Shown: positions 25,889 to 35,106, counted from the first letter of the stretch. The stretch: 64,000 nucleotides of DNA from JAJDOD01 sp050299835 (GCA_050299835.1 JBNKWP010000008.1:62001-126000), one strand, 5' to 3'. Made by a program: numbers and translations. Notes: generated by a model from the letters alone, not told the origin.

Positions 25889-27043
25889 ATGACCCGCACC
25901 GTTCTCGAGTCGAAATCCAAAACCGTCACCATCGGGTTCGAAGAACCCTTCTGCGTGATCGGGGAACGGATCAACCCGACGGGCCGCAAGCTCCTTGCCG
26001 CCGAACTGGAAGCGGGCAATTTCTCGACCGTGGAGAAGGACGCGCTGGAACAGGTCGCCTGCGGGGCGCAGGTGCTCGATATCAACGCGGGCGTCGTCTA
26101 CAACTCCAACCCCAACCCGAACGAGACCGAGCCGCCGCTGATGACGAAGATGGTGGAACTGGTTCAGGGCCTCGTCGATGCGCCGCTCTGCATCGACTCC
26201 TCGGTGCCGGGCGCACTGGAAGCAGGTCTTGAGGCGGCCGAAGGCCGCCCGCTCCTCAACTCGGTCACGGGTGAGGAAGAACGGCTGGAACTCGTCCTGC
26301 CGCTGGTCAAGAAATACAACGTGCCGGTTGTGGCGATCTCCAACGACGACACCGGTATCTCGGAAGACCCCGACGTCCGCTTCGAAGTTGCCAAGCGCAT
26401 CGTCAACCGCGCCGCTGATTTCGGCATCCCTGCCCATGACATCGTAGTTGACCCGCTTGTCATGCCCGTCGGAGCGATGGCAACCGCGGGTAAGCAGGTC
26501 TTCACCCTCGTCCGCCGCCTGCGTGAGGAACTCGGTGTCAACACCACCTGCGGTGCCTCGAACATCTCCTTCGGCCTGCCCAATCGCCACGGCATCAACA
26601 ACGCCTTCCTCGCCATGGCCTCCAGCCACGGCATGACCAGCGCCATCATGAACCCTGTCGCAATGCCCAAAACCCTGAAATCGGCGGGCGAGCGTCTGGA
26701 TGCGCTGAAAGCCATTGGTGCGGAAGCGCCGGAAGATGTTGATATGAAAGCCGTCCGCGCCCTGCTGGGTATGGCACCGGACGCCGATCTGATCGCGGAA
26801 CGCGTTGCGCGGCTTGCTGATATCGGCGTAACGATCCCCGCTGACGTCGAGCCTTCGAAGCTCGCAACTCTGCTCGGCCTTGCCCCTGCCACCGGCGTTG
26901 CGTCGGAGGAAGTCCTGTCGATCCGCGCCGCCGATTTTCTCAATGCCAACGACCCGTCGGGCGGCAACTGGATCAAGCTGAACTCCGCAGGGGCCGGTGG
27001 CAGCCGGGCCCGCCGCAGCGGTGGCCGCAGGCGCCGTGCCTGA
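25889..27043 (+). CDS. pterin-binding methyltetrahydrofolate:corrinoid methyltransferase
   Basis: A 384-residue protein whose first 290 residues form a DHPS-like pterin-binding barrel: FCVIGERINPTGRK, LDINAGVVYN, CIDSSVPGALEAGL, LNSVTGEE, VVAISNDDTGI and CGASNISFGLPNR are the markers of MetH domain 2, AcsE and MtrH-type enzymes. It would move the methyl group of 5-methyl-THF to a corrinoid protein, or back. There is no B12-binding or homocysteine-binding domain. The last residues are a Gly/Arg tail ending SGGRRRRA. In Phaeobacter and Dinoroseobacter, as I recall, separate proteins of this kind make up a split methionine synthase. Confidence 0.9.
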   Translation: MTRTVLESKSKTVTIGFEEPFCVIGERINPTGRKLLAAELEAGNFSTVEKDALEQVACGAQVLDINAGVVYNSNPNPNETEPPLMTKMVELVQGLVDAPLCIDSSVPGALEAGLEAAEGRPLLNSVTGEEERLELVLPLVKKYNVPVVAISNDDTGISEDPDVRFEVAKRIVNRAADFGIPAHDIVVDPLVMPVGAMATAGKQVFTLVRRLREELGVNTTCGASNISFGLPNRHGINNAFLAMASSHGMTSAIMNPVAMPKTLKSAGERLDALKAIGAEAPEDVDMKAVRALLGMAPDADLIAERVARLADIGVTIPADVEPSKLATLLGLAPATGVASEEVLSIRAADFLNANDPSGGNWIKLNSAGAGGSRARRSGGRRRRA

Positions 27044-27119
27044 TCCGGATCCGGTTCTCACGGAAGCGATACCTTGCGACGCTACTGCCTGCACGGCAGT
27101 CGCCCGATGAGGCATCGAA

Positions 27120-27878
27120 ATGTATCCGCTTGAAGACATCACGGTTCTGGACCTGACCCATGTGCTGGCGGGGCCTTTCGCCAGCACCGGTCTGGCCCTT
27201 CTCGGCGCGAAGATCAAAAAAGTCGAACGCCCCGGTATTGATGACGACACCCGCGGATTCCCGCCTTTCGTCGGAGAAGACAGCGCGTATTTTTCGGCTC
27301 TGAACGCCGGAAAACAGTCCATCGCGCTCGATCTGCACGACGACAGCGAACGCGAACGCAACAGCGTGGCTCCCGGCCCTGCCGGCACGCGTCACTCGAC
27401 GATCACGCCCTTTGACGCCTTTCACGCCAGCGACGGCCTGGTCGACATAGCGGCCGGGAACGACGCGCTCTTTGCCACGCTCTGCAGAACTCTCGGCCTG
27501 GAAGCGCTGATCGAAGCCCCGCGCTTTGCAACGAATGCCATATGGTGTGAGAACGAACGTTTGCTCAGACGCTACATCGAGCAGATCACGCTGGAAGAAA
27601 CCCGCGCCCATTGGATCGCACTTCTGGAGGAGCACGGCGTTCAAACCGGAGCGATCCAGAATGTCGCCGAGGCAATGCAGGACCCGCAACTTCTGGCGCG
27701 CAACATGGTTCTCGACGTCCCGCGCTGGTCGGATGGTCACCATCGCGTGCCGGGCAACCCGCCGAAGATCACGGACATGCCAGACCCGTCCCGACTGGAG
27801 CCTGCACCGAAGCTGGATGGCGACCGCCAGGCGATCCTCGTCTGGCTGGCCGACGAAGAGGGCCGCAATGCGAATTGA
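27120..27878 (+). pseudogene. CaiB/BaiF CoA-transferase with large internal deletion
   Basis: The 252-codon frame begins like a class III CoA-transferase (VLDLTHVLAGPFASTGLALLGAKIKKVE, then ALNAGKQSIALDL) and ends like one (FHASDGLVDIAAGNDALFATLC to the end). About 150 residues of the middle are missing, with the join near residues 78-88 (27351-27383). The lost part holds the catalytic Asp (near residue 165-175 in the family), so the product cannot be a normal CoA-transferase. The frame is intact across the join, so a protein may still be made. It sits between two methyl-transfer genes. Confidence 0.82.
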
Positions 27879-27965
27879 CGAATTCGGTCCCCGATCCGCA
27901 ACTCTGATCCTTTCAATTCGAAATCAATGCGTTAAGGTGCGACGCACCAACAGGGACCGGCGCGA

Positions 27966-30002
27966 ATGAGCGACACCGCACTCGTCATCTTCACCCCTTC
28001 CGGCAAGCGCGGACGTGTCCAGGTGGGCACGCCGGTTCTGGCGGCCGCGCGGCAACTGGGCGTGGACCTCGACAGTGTCTGCGGCGGAAGGGGTATCTGT
28101 TCGAAGTGCCAGATATCTCCGGGGATCGGGGACTTTTCGAAACACGGTCTGACCGTCACGGCGAGCGCGCTTTCGGAAATCAATGCGGTCGAAAAACGCT
28201 ACGATGAGAAACGTGGCCTGAAGCCCGGCCGCAGACTGGGATGCCAGGCCACGATTCAGGGCGACATCGTGATTGATGTTCCGCCCGAAAGCCAGGTGCA
28301 TAAGCAGGTGGTCCGGAAGGCCGCCTCCGCGCGAGAAATCACGATGAATCCGGCCACCCGTCTCTACTACGTCGAGGTCAGCGAGCCGGACATGCACGAA
28401 CCCAAGGGTGATCTACAGCGCCTGTCCGATGCGCTGGAGCGGGACTGGGAACTTATCGGTCTTGCCGCGTCACCGCGCCTGCTCGCCAAAATCCAGACGG
28501 CTCTTCGAAAGGGCGGATGGAAAGTCACTGTCGCGATCTGGCGCGATCACCTGACCGACAAACCGAAGCTTGTCGATATCTGGCCCGGCTTTTTCGAAGG
28601 TCGGCTGTACGGGTTGGCCATCGACCTCGGATCGACGACAATCGCGGCGCATCTTTGTGATCTGAGAAATGGCTCGGTCGCTGCCTCGTCGGGCATCATG
28701 AACCCGCAGATCCGTTTCGGCGAAGACCTGATGAGCCGCGTCTCCTACGCGATGATGAATCCCGGCGGCGACAAGGAGATGACTGCGGCGGTCCATGACG
28801 CGATGAACGCGCTCGCACAGGAACTCGCAACCGAAGCCGATATTCCGACCGATCAGATCGTGGAAGCCGTGGTCGTCTGCAATCCGGTCATGCATCACCT
28901 TCTTTTGGGCATCGACCCGGTCGAACTCGGCCAAGCGCCGTTCGCACTTGCGACCTCAGAATCCGTAACCGTCCGAGCCGAGAATTGCGGCCTGTCCGTC
29001 ATCAACGCCGACGCGCAGGCCTACCTCCTGCCGTGTATCGCAGGCCATGTCGGTGCGGATTGTGCCGCCGTCGCGCTTTCGGAAGAGCCCTACAAATCCG
29101 AAGATCTCGTGCTGATCTGCGACGTCGGCACCAACGCGGAGATCCTGCTCGGGTCGAAGGACCGCGTCCTTGCCTGCTCCTCCCCCACCGGCCCGGCCTT
29201 CGAAGGCGCACAGATTTCTTCCGGCCAGCGTGCCGCACCCGGTGCTATCGAACGGGTCGAGATCGACCCGGACACCAAGGAGCCGCGGTTCAAAGTCATC
29301 GGCTCGGATCTTTGGTCCGACGAGGCGGGTTTTGACCAATTCACCGCAACCACCGGCATCACCGGCATTTGCGGCTCCGGCATTATCGAGGCCGTCGCGG
29401 AGATGCGGATTGCCGGATTGCTCGATGCGTCCGGTCTCATCGGCTCGACAGAGGCCACCGGGACCCCGCGCATTATTCCCGATGGCCGCACATATTCCTA
29501 TGTCATCTTCGACGGCACCGCTGAAGGCGGCCCTCTCATCACCGTAACCCAGGGCGACATTCGGGCCATTCAGCTGGCGAAATCAGCCCTTTACGCGGGG
29601 GCCCGGCTTCTGATGGACGAATTGGGGACCGACACGGTGGACCGCATCGTTCTGGCCGGAGCCTTTGGCGCGCATATCTCGACCAAACACGCGATGATCC
29701 TCGGGATGATCCCGGATTGCCCGCTCGACCGGGTCACCTCCGCCGGCAACGCCGCCGGAACCGGGGCGCGTATTGCGCTTTGCGATATCACGGCACGCGC
29801 GCGGATCGAGACAGAAGTGCTGCGGATCGAAAAGGTGGAGACCGCCATCGAACCCCGATTCCAGGAACATTTCGTGGCCGCGAATGCAATTCCGCACAAG
29901 ACGGCGCCCTACCCGGAGCTTTCAAAGATCGTTTCTCTGCCATCCCCGACCTTCAATACGGGACCGTCGGGCCCCTCGGGACGCCGCCGCCGTCGCGGCT
30001 GA
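27966..30002 (+). CDS. ASKHA-domain [2Fe-2S] protein, reductive activator of corrinoid proteins (RACo type)
   Basis: A 678-residue protein that should re-reduce oxidised Co(II) corrinoid to Co(I) with ATP. The N-terminal ferredoxin domain has cysteines C39, C45, C48 and C93 (CGGRGICSKC, LGC). A linker follows, then the DUF4445/ASKHA ATPase region from about residue 210: LAIDLGSTTIAAHL, CNPVMHHLLLGI, CDVGTNAEILLG and LAGAFGAHIS. The C-terminus is SGPSGRRRRRG, an Arg tail like that of the methyltransferase 1 kb upstream. As I recall, a homologue is needed for split methionine synthase in Phaeobacter. Start ATG at 27966. Confidence 0.92.
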   Translation: MSDTALVIFTPSGKRGRVQVGTPVLAAARQLGVDLDSVCGGRGICSKCQISPGIGDFSKHGLTVTASALSEINAVEKRYDEKRGLKPGRRLGCQATIQGDIVIDVPPESQVHKQVVRKAASAREITMNPATRLYYVEVSEPDMHEPKGDLQRLSDALERDWELIGLAASPRLLAKIQTALRKGGWKVTVAIWRDHLTDKPKLVDIWPGFFEGRLYGLAIDLGSTTIAAHLCDLRNGSVAASSGIMNPQIRFGEDLMSRVSYAMMNPGGDKEMTAAVHDAMNALAQELATEADIPTDQIVEAVVVCNPVMHHLLLGIDPVELGQAPFALATSESVTVRAENCGLSVINADAQAYLLPCIAGHVGADCAAVALSEEPYKSEDLVLICDVGTNAEILLGSKDRVLACSSPTGPAFEGAQISSGQRAAPGAIERVEIDPDTKEPRFKVIGSDLWSDEAGFDQFTATTGITGICGSGIIEAVAEMRIAGLLDASGLIGSTEATGTPRIIPDGRTYSYVIFDGTAEGGPLITVTQGDIRAIQLAKSALYAGARLLMDELGTDTVDRIVLAGAFGAHISTKHAMILGMIPDCPLDRVTSAGNAAGTGARIALCDITARARIETEVLRIEKVETAIEPRFQEHFVAANAIPHKTAPYPELSKIVSLPSPTFNTGPSGPSGRRRRRG

Positions 30003-30059
30003 CACCCCCAGCAGTCACTTGACCGCGCCTCACAGCAGGATTAATCCGAAGCGTGTTCT

Positions 30060-30133
30060 GCGGGTATGATGTAATGGTAGCCTGTCAGCTTCCCAAGCTG
30101 AACGCGCGGGTTCGATTCCCGCTACCCGCTCCA
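30060..30133 (+). tRNA. tRNA-Gly (anticodon CCC)
   Basis: The 74-base gene folds as a full cloverleaf. The acceptor stem is GCGGGTA paired with TACCCGC, with discriminator T and encoded CCA at 30131-30133. The anticodon stem is TCAGC/GCTGA with loop TTCCCAA, giving anticodon CCC, and the T arm is CGGGTTCGATTCCCG. It reads GGG codons. The thioesterase start codon lies 14 bases after the CCA. Confidence 0.96.
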
Positions 30134-30147
30134 ACCAGACCGACAAG

Positions 30148-30624
30148 ATGACTGACTACCTGATCCCCCTCGACAGACATGCCCTGGAGGCGCTCGGGGT
30201 CACCGGCTTCGCCTATGGCTATGCCGACCGGGTGCGGTTCCACGAACTCGACGCGTTGAACCACGTCAATAACGTCACCTACCTGCGTTGGTTCGAGACG
30301 ATCCGCGTCAATTACCTGCACGACTACGGCATTTCGACTTATGAGAGCGACGATGATCCGCAACTGGTCGTCCGCCGGGTCACAGCCGACTATTTCGCGC
30401 CGGTGCTGGTCAACCAGAGCTATGTGGTCACGGCGCGCACCTCTCTGGTCAAGCCGTCAAGCTTTGTCATGGAATATAGCGTGTTCGTGGACGGCAAGCT
30501 GGCCGCTTCCGGCGAAGCCGTTGGCGTCAGCCTGACCAAAGACGGCACCGCACGGCAGGCACACCGCCCCGAAGCGATCCGCCGGATGGTCGAGTGGGAC
30601 GGCGCGGCAACCGAAGACATCTGA
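30148..30624 (+). CDS. acyl-CoA thioesterase, 4HBT hotdog family
   Basis: A 158-residue hotdog-fold protein that probably hydrolyses an acyl-CoA thioester. The motif HELDALNHVNNVTYLRWFE holds the active-site Asp and the helix typical of 4-hydroxybenzoyl-CoA thioesterase-like proteins (normally D-x-D-x-x-x-H-x-N). The strands after it (SYVVTARTSLVKPSSFVMEYSVF) are the usual core. Substrate unknown. No ribosome site is visible before the ATG at 30148, which is only 14 bases from the tRNA end, so the transcript may start within or before the tRNA. Confidence 0.87.
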   Translation: MTDYLIPLDRHALEALGVTGFAYGYADRVRFHELDALNHVNNVTYLRWFETIRVNYLHDYGISTYESDDDPQLVVRRVTADYFAPVLVNQSYVVTARTSLVKPSSFVMEYSVFVDGKLAASGEAVGVSLTKDGTARQAHRPEAIRRMVEWDGAATEDI

Positions 30625-30635
30625 CGACTCGCCGT

Positions 30636-31178
30636 TCAGACGCTTGCCATCGCCGCGAGTTTTCGGACCGTGTTTAGGTTTCGCCCCGTCACTTCCGTGC
30701 CACACACCACTTTCCCAAGCTTTTCGGCAAGTTTAGACCCGCCAATTCCGTTCGGGGCCAGAAAATGTACATGGCCTTCAACGATGCGAAGCTCTTCGTC
30801 GGGCGCTTTCAGATTTTGGTAAAGATCATTGTCAATCTCGGGCCGGTCCCAGCAGAAATAGACATGGCTCTGATTTCCCTTCTGTGGGGTCCACGGATGG
30901 CCCTGCAGGATCGCCCGCATGTCCGTTGCCTCAAGCACAAGCACAGGAGTATCGACACCCAACTCATCCCTGATTGCCGCCCGAAGGCTCCTGGCGAGAT
31001 CGGCAGGGATTCCTTTCGCGGAAAACACCAGATTGCCGCTGGCGATATAGCTGACAACATCCGTCCACCCCAGGTTCTCGGCCAGCTCCCTAAGTGGTTT
31101 CATCAGCACCTTGACCCCGCCCACATTCACGCCGCGAAGTAGCGCAACATAGCGGGACGGGGCGGCGTCCGAATTCAT
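30636..31178 (-). CDS. DUF1697 family protein
   Basis: A 180-residue protein with the DUF1697 pattern: RYVALLRGVNVGGVKVLMKPL, VVSYIASGNLVFSA, then the late VTGRNLNTVRKLAAM. The family is of unknown function, though its fold resembles small nucleic-acid-binding ferredoxin-like proteins. The ATG at 31178 overlaps the pgi stop (ATGA), so it is translated with pgi; the link to sugar metabolism is probably just positional. Confidence 0.9.
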   Translation of the reverse strand: MNSDAAPSRYVALLRGVNVGGVKVLMKPLRELAENLGWTDVVSYIASGNLVFSAKGIPADLARSLRAAIRDELGVDTPVLVLEATDMRAILQGHPWTPQKGNQSHVYFCWDRPEIDNDLYQNLKAPDEELRIVEGHVHFLAPNGIGGSKLAEKLGKVVCGTEVTGRNLNTVRKLAAMASV

Positions 31179-32785
31179 CCGGAGTTCTTTTGAATGAAGT
31201 CCACCAGCGCTGCGGTCGAACCATCCTTGCCCTCGGCGCTCTCCTCCCCGGCAACAATCGGCTCCAGCGCCTTGGCCAGTTCCTTGCCCAGTTCGACACC
31301 CCATTGATCGAAGGAGTTGATGCCCAGTATGACCCCTTCCACGAAAACCCGGTGTTCATAGAGCGCCACGATCTGCCCCAGAACGAAGGGCGTCAGCTTC
31401 GGATAAACAAGTGTGGTCGAGGGCCGGTTGCCTTCGAAAACGCGGTGCCGCGCCTGCCGCCCCAGTTCCGCGCCTTCGAACCTGCCCGCGACCGACGCCC
31501 TGGCTTCCTCGAATGTCCGGCCCCGCATCAAAGCCTCGGACTGCGCCAGACAATTCGCCACAAGAAGCCGATGATGGATCGCGAGTTCCGGCTCGTGGCT
31601 TTCCGCGCCGACCATGAATTCGCAGGGGATCACGGCACGCCCCTGATGGATCAGTTGATAGAATGCGTGCTGTCCGTTGGTCCCCGGCTCGCCCCAGACC
31701 ACGGGACCAGAGACCGTCTCCAGCATGGTGCCATCGAGCGCTACCGACTTTCCGTTGCTCTCCATTTCCAGCTGCTGGAGATAGGCGGGCAGACGTGACA
31801 AACGCTGCTCATAAGGCAGTACGGCACGGGTCGGGAACCCCATCCCCTGATGGTGCCATATACCCGTCAGCGCCAACATTACGGGCATATTCTCCAAGGG
31901 GTCAGCCGAGCGGAAATGCAGGTCCATCGCCTCGCCGCCGGCAAGGAAGGACCGGAACGCATCCTCGCCAATCGCAATCATTAGGGAAAGGCCGATCGGC
32001 CCCCACATGGAATACCTGCCACCCACCCAATCCTCGAAACCGAAGACACGTTCCGGCGCAATACCGAACGCGCCGGTCTTGTCGGCAGCCGTTGACAGCG
32101 CCGCGAAATGGCGTCCGACCTCTGCCGCGCCCATGTCTTCCGCCAGCCAGCGCCGCGCCGTCTCCGCATTGGTCATCGTCTCAATGGTAGTGAAAGTCTT
32201 CGACGCCACGATAATAAGCGTCGTGGCGCGGTTCAGCCCCAGCAGCGTGTCATTGATCTGAGCACCGTCCACATTGGAAACGAAATGCACCCGCGGCCCG
32301 TCATGGTAAGGCGCCATCGCGATCGTCGCCATCGCGGGACCAAGATCGGACCCGCCAATGCCGATATTGACCACATCCGTCACCTGTCCGCCGGATAGCC
32401 GGTAGACACCCGAACGCACGTCCTCGGCAAAGGCCGCCATCCGGTCCAGCGTTTCATGCACACCGGGCATGACATCCCCGCCATCCACCGTTACGGGGGT
32501 GCCGGACAGGTTCCGCAGCGCCGTGTGCAGCACGGCACGGCCCTCTGTTTCATTGATCTTCTGGCCGGAGAACATGGCATCGCGCCGCGCGGGAACGCCG
32601 GCGTCGGCATACATGGAGACGAGGAGCGCTCGGTCGTCCTCGTCCATCGCCGTCTTGGAATAGTCGAACAGCAGCCCGCCTGCTTCGACCGAAAAGTTCT
32701 GCGCCCGGTCGCTGTTTCCGAAACGTGCCAGAATCGGCGTCTTCGAGGCTCGTCTTGCAGCGGTTTCCAGTCGAGTCCAGTCCAT
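31175..32785 (-). CDS. pgi: glucose-6-phosphate isomerase
   Basis: Pgi interconverts glucose-6-phosphate and fructose-6-phosphate. The 536-residue protein carries VNIGIGGSDLGPAMA, the SKTFTTIETMTNA phosphate loop, the catalytic region with GGRYSMWGPIGL, and the C-terminal signature NSFDQWGVELGK with the catalytic Lys. GGAGGG lies 6 bases before the ATG at 32785. It follows pgl by 31 bases in zwf-pgl-pgi. In a bacterium that uses the Entner-Doudoroff route, Pgi mainly returns fructose-6-phosphate to glucose-6-phosphate. Confidence 0.97.
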   Translation of the reverse strand: MDWTRLETAARRASKTPILARFGNSDRAQNFSVEAGGLLFDYSKTAMDEDDRALLVSMYADAGVPARRDAMFSGQKINETEGRAVLHTALRNLSGTPVTVDGGDVMPGVHETLDRMAAFAEDVRSGVYRLSGGQVTDVVNIGIGGSDLGPAMATIAMAPYHDGPRVHFVSNVDGAQINDTLLGLNRATTLIIVASKTFTTIETMTNAETARRWLAEDMGAAEVGRHFAALSTAADKTGAFGIAPERVFGFEDWVGGRYSMWGPIGLSLMIAIGEDAFRSFLAGGEAMDLHFRSADPLENMPVMLALTGIWHHQGMGFPTRAVLPYEQRLSRLPAYLQQLEMESNGKSVALDGTMLETVSGPVVWGEPGTNGQHAFYQLIHQGRAVIPCEFMVGAESHEPELAIHHRLLVANCLAQSEALMRGRTFEEARASVAGRFEGAELGRQARHRVFEGNRPSTTLVYPKLTPFVLGQIVALYEHRVFVEGVILGINSFDQWGVELGKELAKALEPIVAGEESAEGKDGSTAALVDFIQKNSG

Positions 32786-32816
32786 CTTGTCCCTCCGCTC
32801 GTTCCCCGATCAGGAT

Positions 32817-33476
32817 TCAGGGCGCCCAATGAAAATCCGCATGCGCCAGCACAAGATTGATCGGAGCTTCCGAAACACTGGCCTTCGATGCCTTTTCCAG
32901 CGCCGCTCTCTTCTCGTCTCCGGCGATCAGAACATGGGTCGCAATCGCTCCGCTCAAAACCCCGGCAGTCAATGTGATGCGCGGCTCAAGATCGCCCGAA
33001 GCCTGCACCTTCATCAGCGGCGGGGCGTCCCGGCGAAGCGCCGCGCCAAGATCCGGCGATCCCGGAAAGAGCGAGGCCGTGTGCATATCCGCGCCCATCC
33101 CAAGAATCATCACGTCAATCGGCAGGAGTGCCGCCAGTCGCTCGATCTCGGCCGACGCGTCATCTCCCTCGGGCACCAGCCGGACAAACTTCGCCGATCC
33201 GGCCCTGCTGACCAGCAGCCTCTCGCGGACCAGACGTTCATTCGAACGTTCATGCGTCGGCGGAACCTGCCGCTCGTCTGTAAGAAGAACGTCCACACGA
33301 TCCCACTCCAAATCCGCCGCGCAAAGTTCGTCAAATACCGGCCCTGGCGTCGTGCCGCCGGGCACGGCAAGGCTCACGCGATCCGAATGCGACAGCGCCG
33401 CTCTCAGCTCTCCGGCCAGTTGGCTGGCCAGATCCACGAACATCATTTCCCTGTCAGGGTATTCAATAAGGTTCAC
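32817..33476 (-). CDS. pgl: 6-phosphogluconolactonase
   Basis: Pgl hydrolyses 6-phosphogluconolactone to 6-phosphogluconate. The 219-residue protein has VSLAVPGGTTPGPVFDEL, LTDERQVPPTHERSN and MILGMGADMHTASLFPGS, the three conserved blocks of the DevB-type lactonase. The start is a GTG at 33476 that overlaps the zwf TGA (GTGA), so the enzyme that makes the lactone and the one that opens it are translationally coupled. Confidence 0.95.
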   Translation of the reverse strand: MNLIEYPDREMMFVDLASQLAGELRAALSHSDRVSLAVPGGTTPGPVFDELCAADLEWDRVDVLLTDERQVPPTHERSNERLVRERLLVSRAGSAKFVRLVPEGDDASAEIERLAALLPIDVMILGMGADMHTASLFPGSPDLGAALRRDAPPLMKVQASGDLEPRITLTAGVLSGAIATHVLIAGDEKRAALEKASKASVSEAPINLVLAHADFHWAP

Positions 33477-34927
33477 GGCCGTATCTCCCGCCAGCGGCGA
33501 CCATCGCGATGCATCAACATTGCGGCCTCTTCCGGACCGGTCGACCCTGTTTCGTAGGTGTGCGGTCTGTCGCCGCGCTCGGTCCAGCCGTTGATCAGCG
33601 GATCGGTCCAGGCCCAGGCCGCTTCAACCTCGTCGCCGCGCATGAACAATGTCTGGTTGCCCCGGATCACGTCCATGATCAGCCGCTCATAGGCGTCCGG
33701 CACATCCTCGGCTTCCGGACCAAGTGCATCGGCAAAGGTCATGTCCAGCGGCACGTCTACCAGCCGCATGCCCCCCGGGCCGGGCTCCTTGATGGTCACC
33801 AGCAGGTCCATACCTTCGTTCGGTTGCAGCCGGATGGTCAAAACGTTGCGGTGCCGGCCCTGTGCCTGCCCGAAGATCGAATGCGGCGCGTCCTTGAACA
33901 CCACGGCAATCTCCGAATACCGCGCCTTCAGCCGCTTGCCGGTGCGCAGGAAGAACGGCACCCCGGCCCAACGCCAGTTGGAGATATCCAGCTTCATTGC
34001 GATGAAGCTTTCTGTGACACTGTCTGGGTCGTCCACCTGTTCCAGATAACCATAACCCTTCCGTGGGTCAGTGTACTGACCTCGGACGATATCCTCCGGC
34101 TTGACCGGCTCCAGCGCCCTGATCACCTTCAGTTTCTCGTCCCGAACCGCATCGGGATCGAAGCGCGAAGGCGGCTCCATCGCGGTCAAGCACAATAGCT
34201 GCATCAGGTGGTTCTGAATCATATCCCGCATCGCGCCGGACTTGTCGTAATAGGCGCCGCGCCCGTCCACGCCCACCGTCTCTGCCACGGTGATCTGAAC
34301 GTGATCTACATATTGCGCGTTCCAGAGCGGTTCGAAAAGAACGTTGCCGAAGCGAACGGCCATCAGGTTCTGAACCGTTTCTTTTCCAAGGTAGTGGTCG
34401 ATCCGATAGATCTGACCCTCGTCGAAATGGTCACGCAGCGTCTTGTTCAGCGCCTTTGCGCTCTCAAGGTCACGGCCAAACGGCTTCTCGACAACGATCC
34501 GGCACATTGGGCCGGCGCAGGAATGTTGGTGCAGACGCTCCGCGAGCGGACCGAACAGCGATGGCGCGACCGAAAAATAGAATGCCCGAACCAGGTCCGG
34601 TCGCAGCATCCCGGAAAGCTCCACCCAGCCGTCTTCGCCCATCGCGTCGATTGCCACGTAGTCGAGCTTTTCAAGAAAGCCTTCAATCGTATCCTTCGAG
34701 CGTTCGCCTTCAGGAACGAATTCCTCCAGAGCGGACTTCACCTCGGCCCGATAGCCGTCACGATCCATCTCCGACCGCGCAGCCCCGATGATCCGGGCAT
34801 CGGGCGGCATCTGACCGGAATGGAACCTGCGGAACAGACCGGGCAGAATCTTGCGTCGCGCAAGATCGCCCGTCCCCCCGAAAATCACGAGATCGAAATC
34901 GTCGACCGGAATGACGCGAGAAACCAA
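33473..34927 (-). CDS. zwf: glucose-6-phosphate 1-dehydrogenase
   Basis: Zwf oxidises glucose-6-phosphate with NADP+ and begins both the pentose phosphate and Entner-Doudoroff routes. The 484-residue protein has the dinucleotide fold FDLVIFGGTGDLARRK and the active-site signature RIDHYLGKETVQN. I take a TTG at 34927 as the start because GGAGG is 5 bases ahead and MVSRVIPVDDF is the usual family start; a 24-codon longer reading would run through the operator. First gene of zwf-pgl-pgi-DUF1697. A LacI-type operator lies 23-38 bases upstream of the start and is repeated in front of edd. Confidence 0.96.
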   Translation of the reverse strand: MVSRVIPVDDFDLVIFGGTGDLARRKILPGLFRRFHSGQMPPDARIIGAARSEMDRDGYRAEVKSALEEFVPEGERSKDTIEGFLEKLDYVAIDAMGEDGWVELSGMLRPDLVRAFYFSVAPSLFGPLAERLHQHSCAGPMCRIVVEKPFGRDLESAKALNKTLRDHFDEGQIYRIDHYLGKETVQNLMAVRFGNVLFEPLWNAQYVDHVQITVAETVGVDGRGAYYDKSGAMRDMIQNHLMQLLCLTAMEPPSRFDPDAVRDEKLKVIRALEPVKPEDIVRGQYTDPRKGYGYLEQVDDPDSVTESFIAMKLDISNWRWAGVPFFLRTGKRLKARYSEIAVVFKDAPHSIFGQAQGRHRNVLTIRLQPNEGMDLLVTIKEPGPGGMRLVDVPLDMTFADALGPEAEDVPDAYERLIMDVIRGNQTLFMRGDEVEAAWAWTDPLINGWTERGDRPHTYETGSTGPEEAAMLMHRDGRRWREIRP

Positions 34928-34949
34928 GAGCGCCTCCTTCAGTGTATAG

Positions 34950-34965
34950 CTGATACCGCTAACAT
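34950..34965 (-). promoter_or_regulatory. LacI-type operator upstream of zwf
   Basis: On the minus strand the sequence is ATGTTAGCGGTATCAG, a near palindrome with a central CG, the hallmark of LacI-family sites. It differs at two of 16 positions from the site upstream of edd and resembles the E. coli GntR operator ATGTTACCGGTAACAT. Its centre is about 30 bases upstream of the zwf start. Confidence 0.72.
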
Positions 34966-35106
34966 TTCTTCCGAGGCGCTTACTACCCGCGCATCGCAAA
35001 GTCCAGATAACACGTCCACATCACAACTTCGTCACGATGGCCAGCTTTTCCTTTCGTTCATCCTGTCAGCGGCTTACCCCTCCCTAAACGAAGGACGACA
35101 GCTTAG

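Noticed and set aside
25832..27388. 518-codon frame on the minus strand opposite the methyltransferase and CoA-transferase
   Set aside because: Spans two real genes and their gap; His/Asp/Arg-rich shadow composition and no domain.
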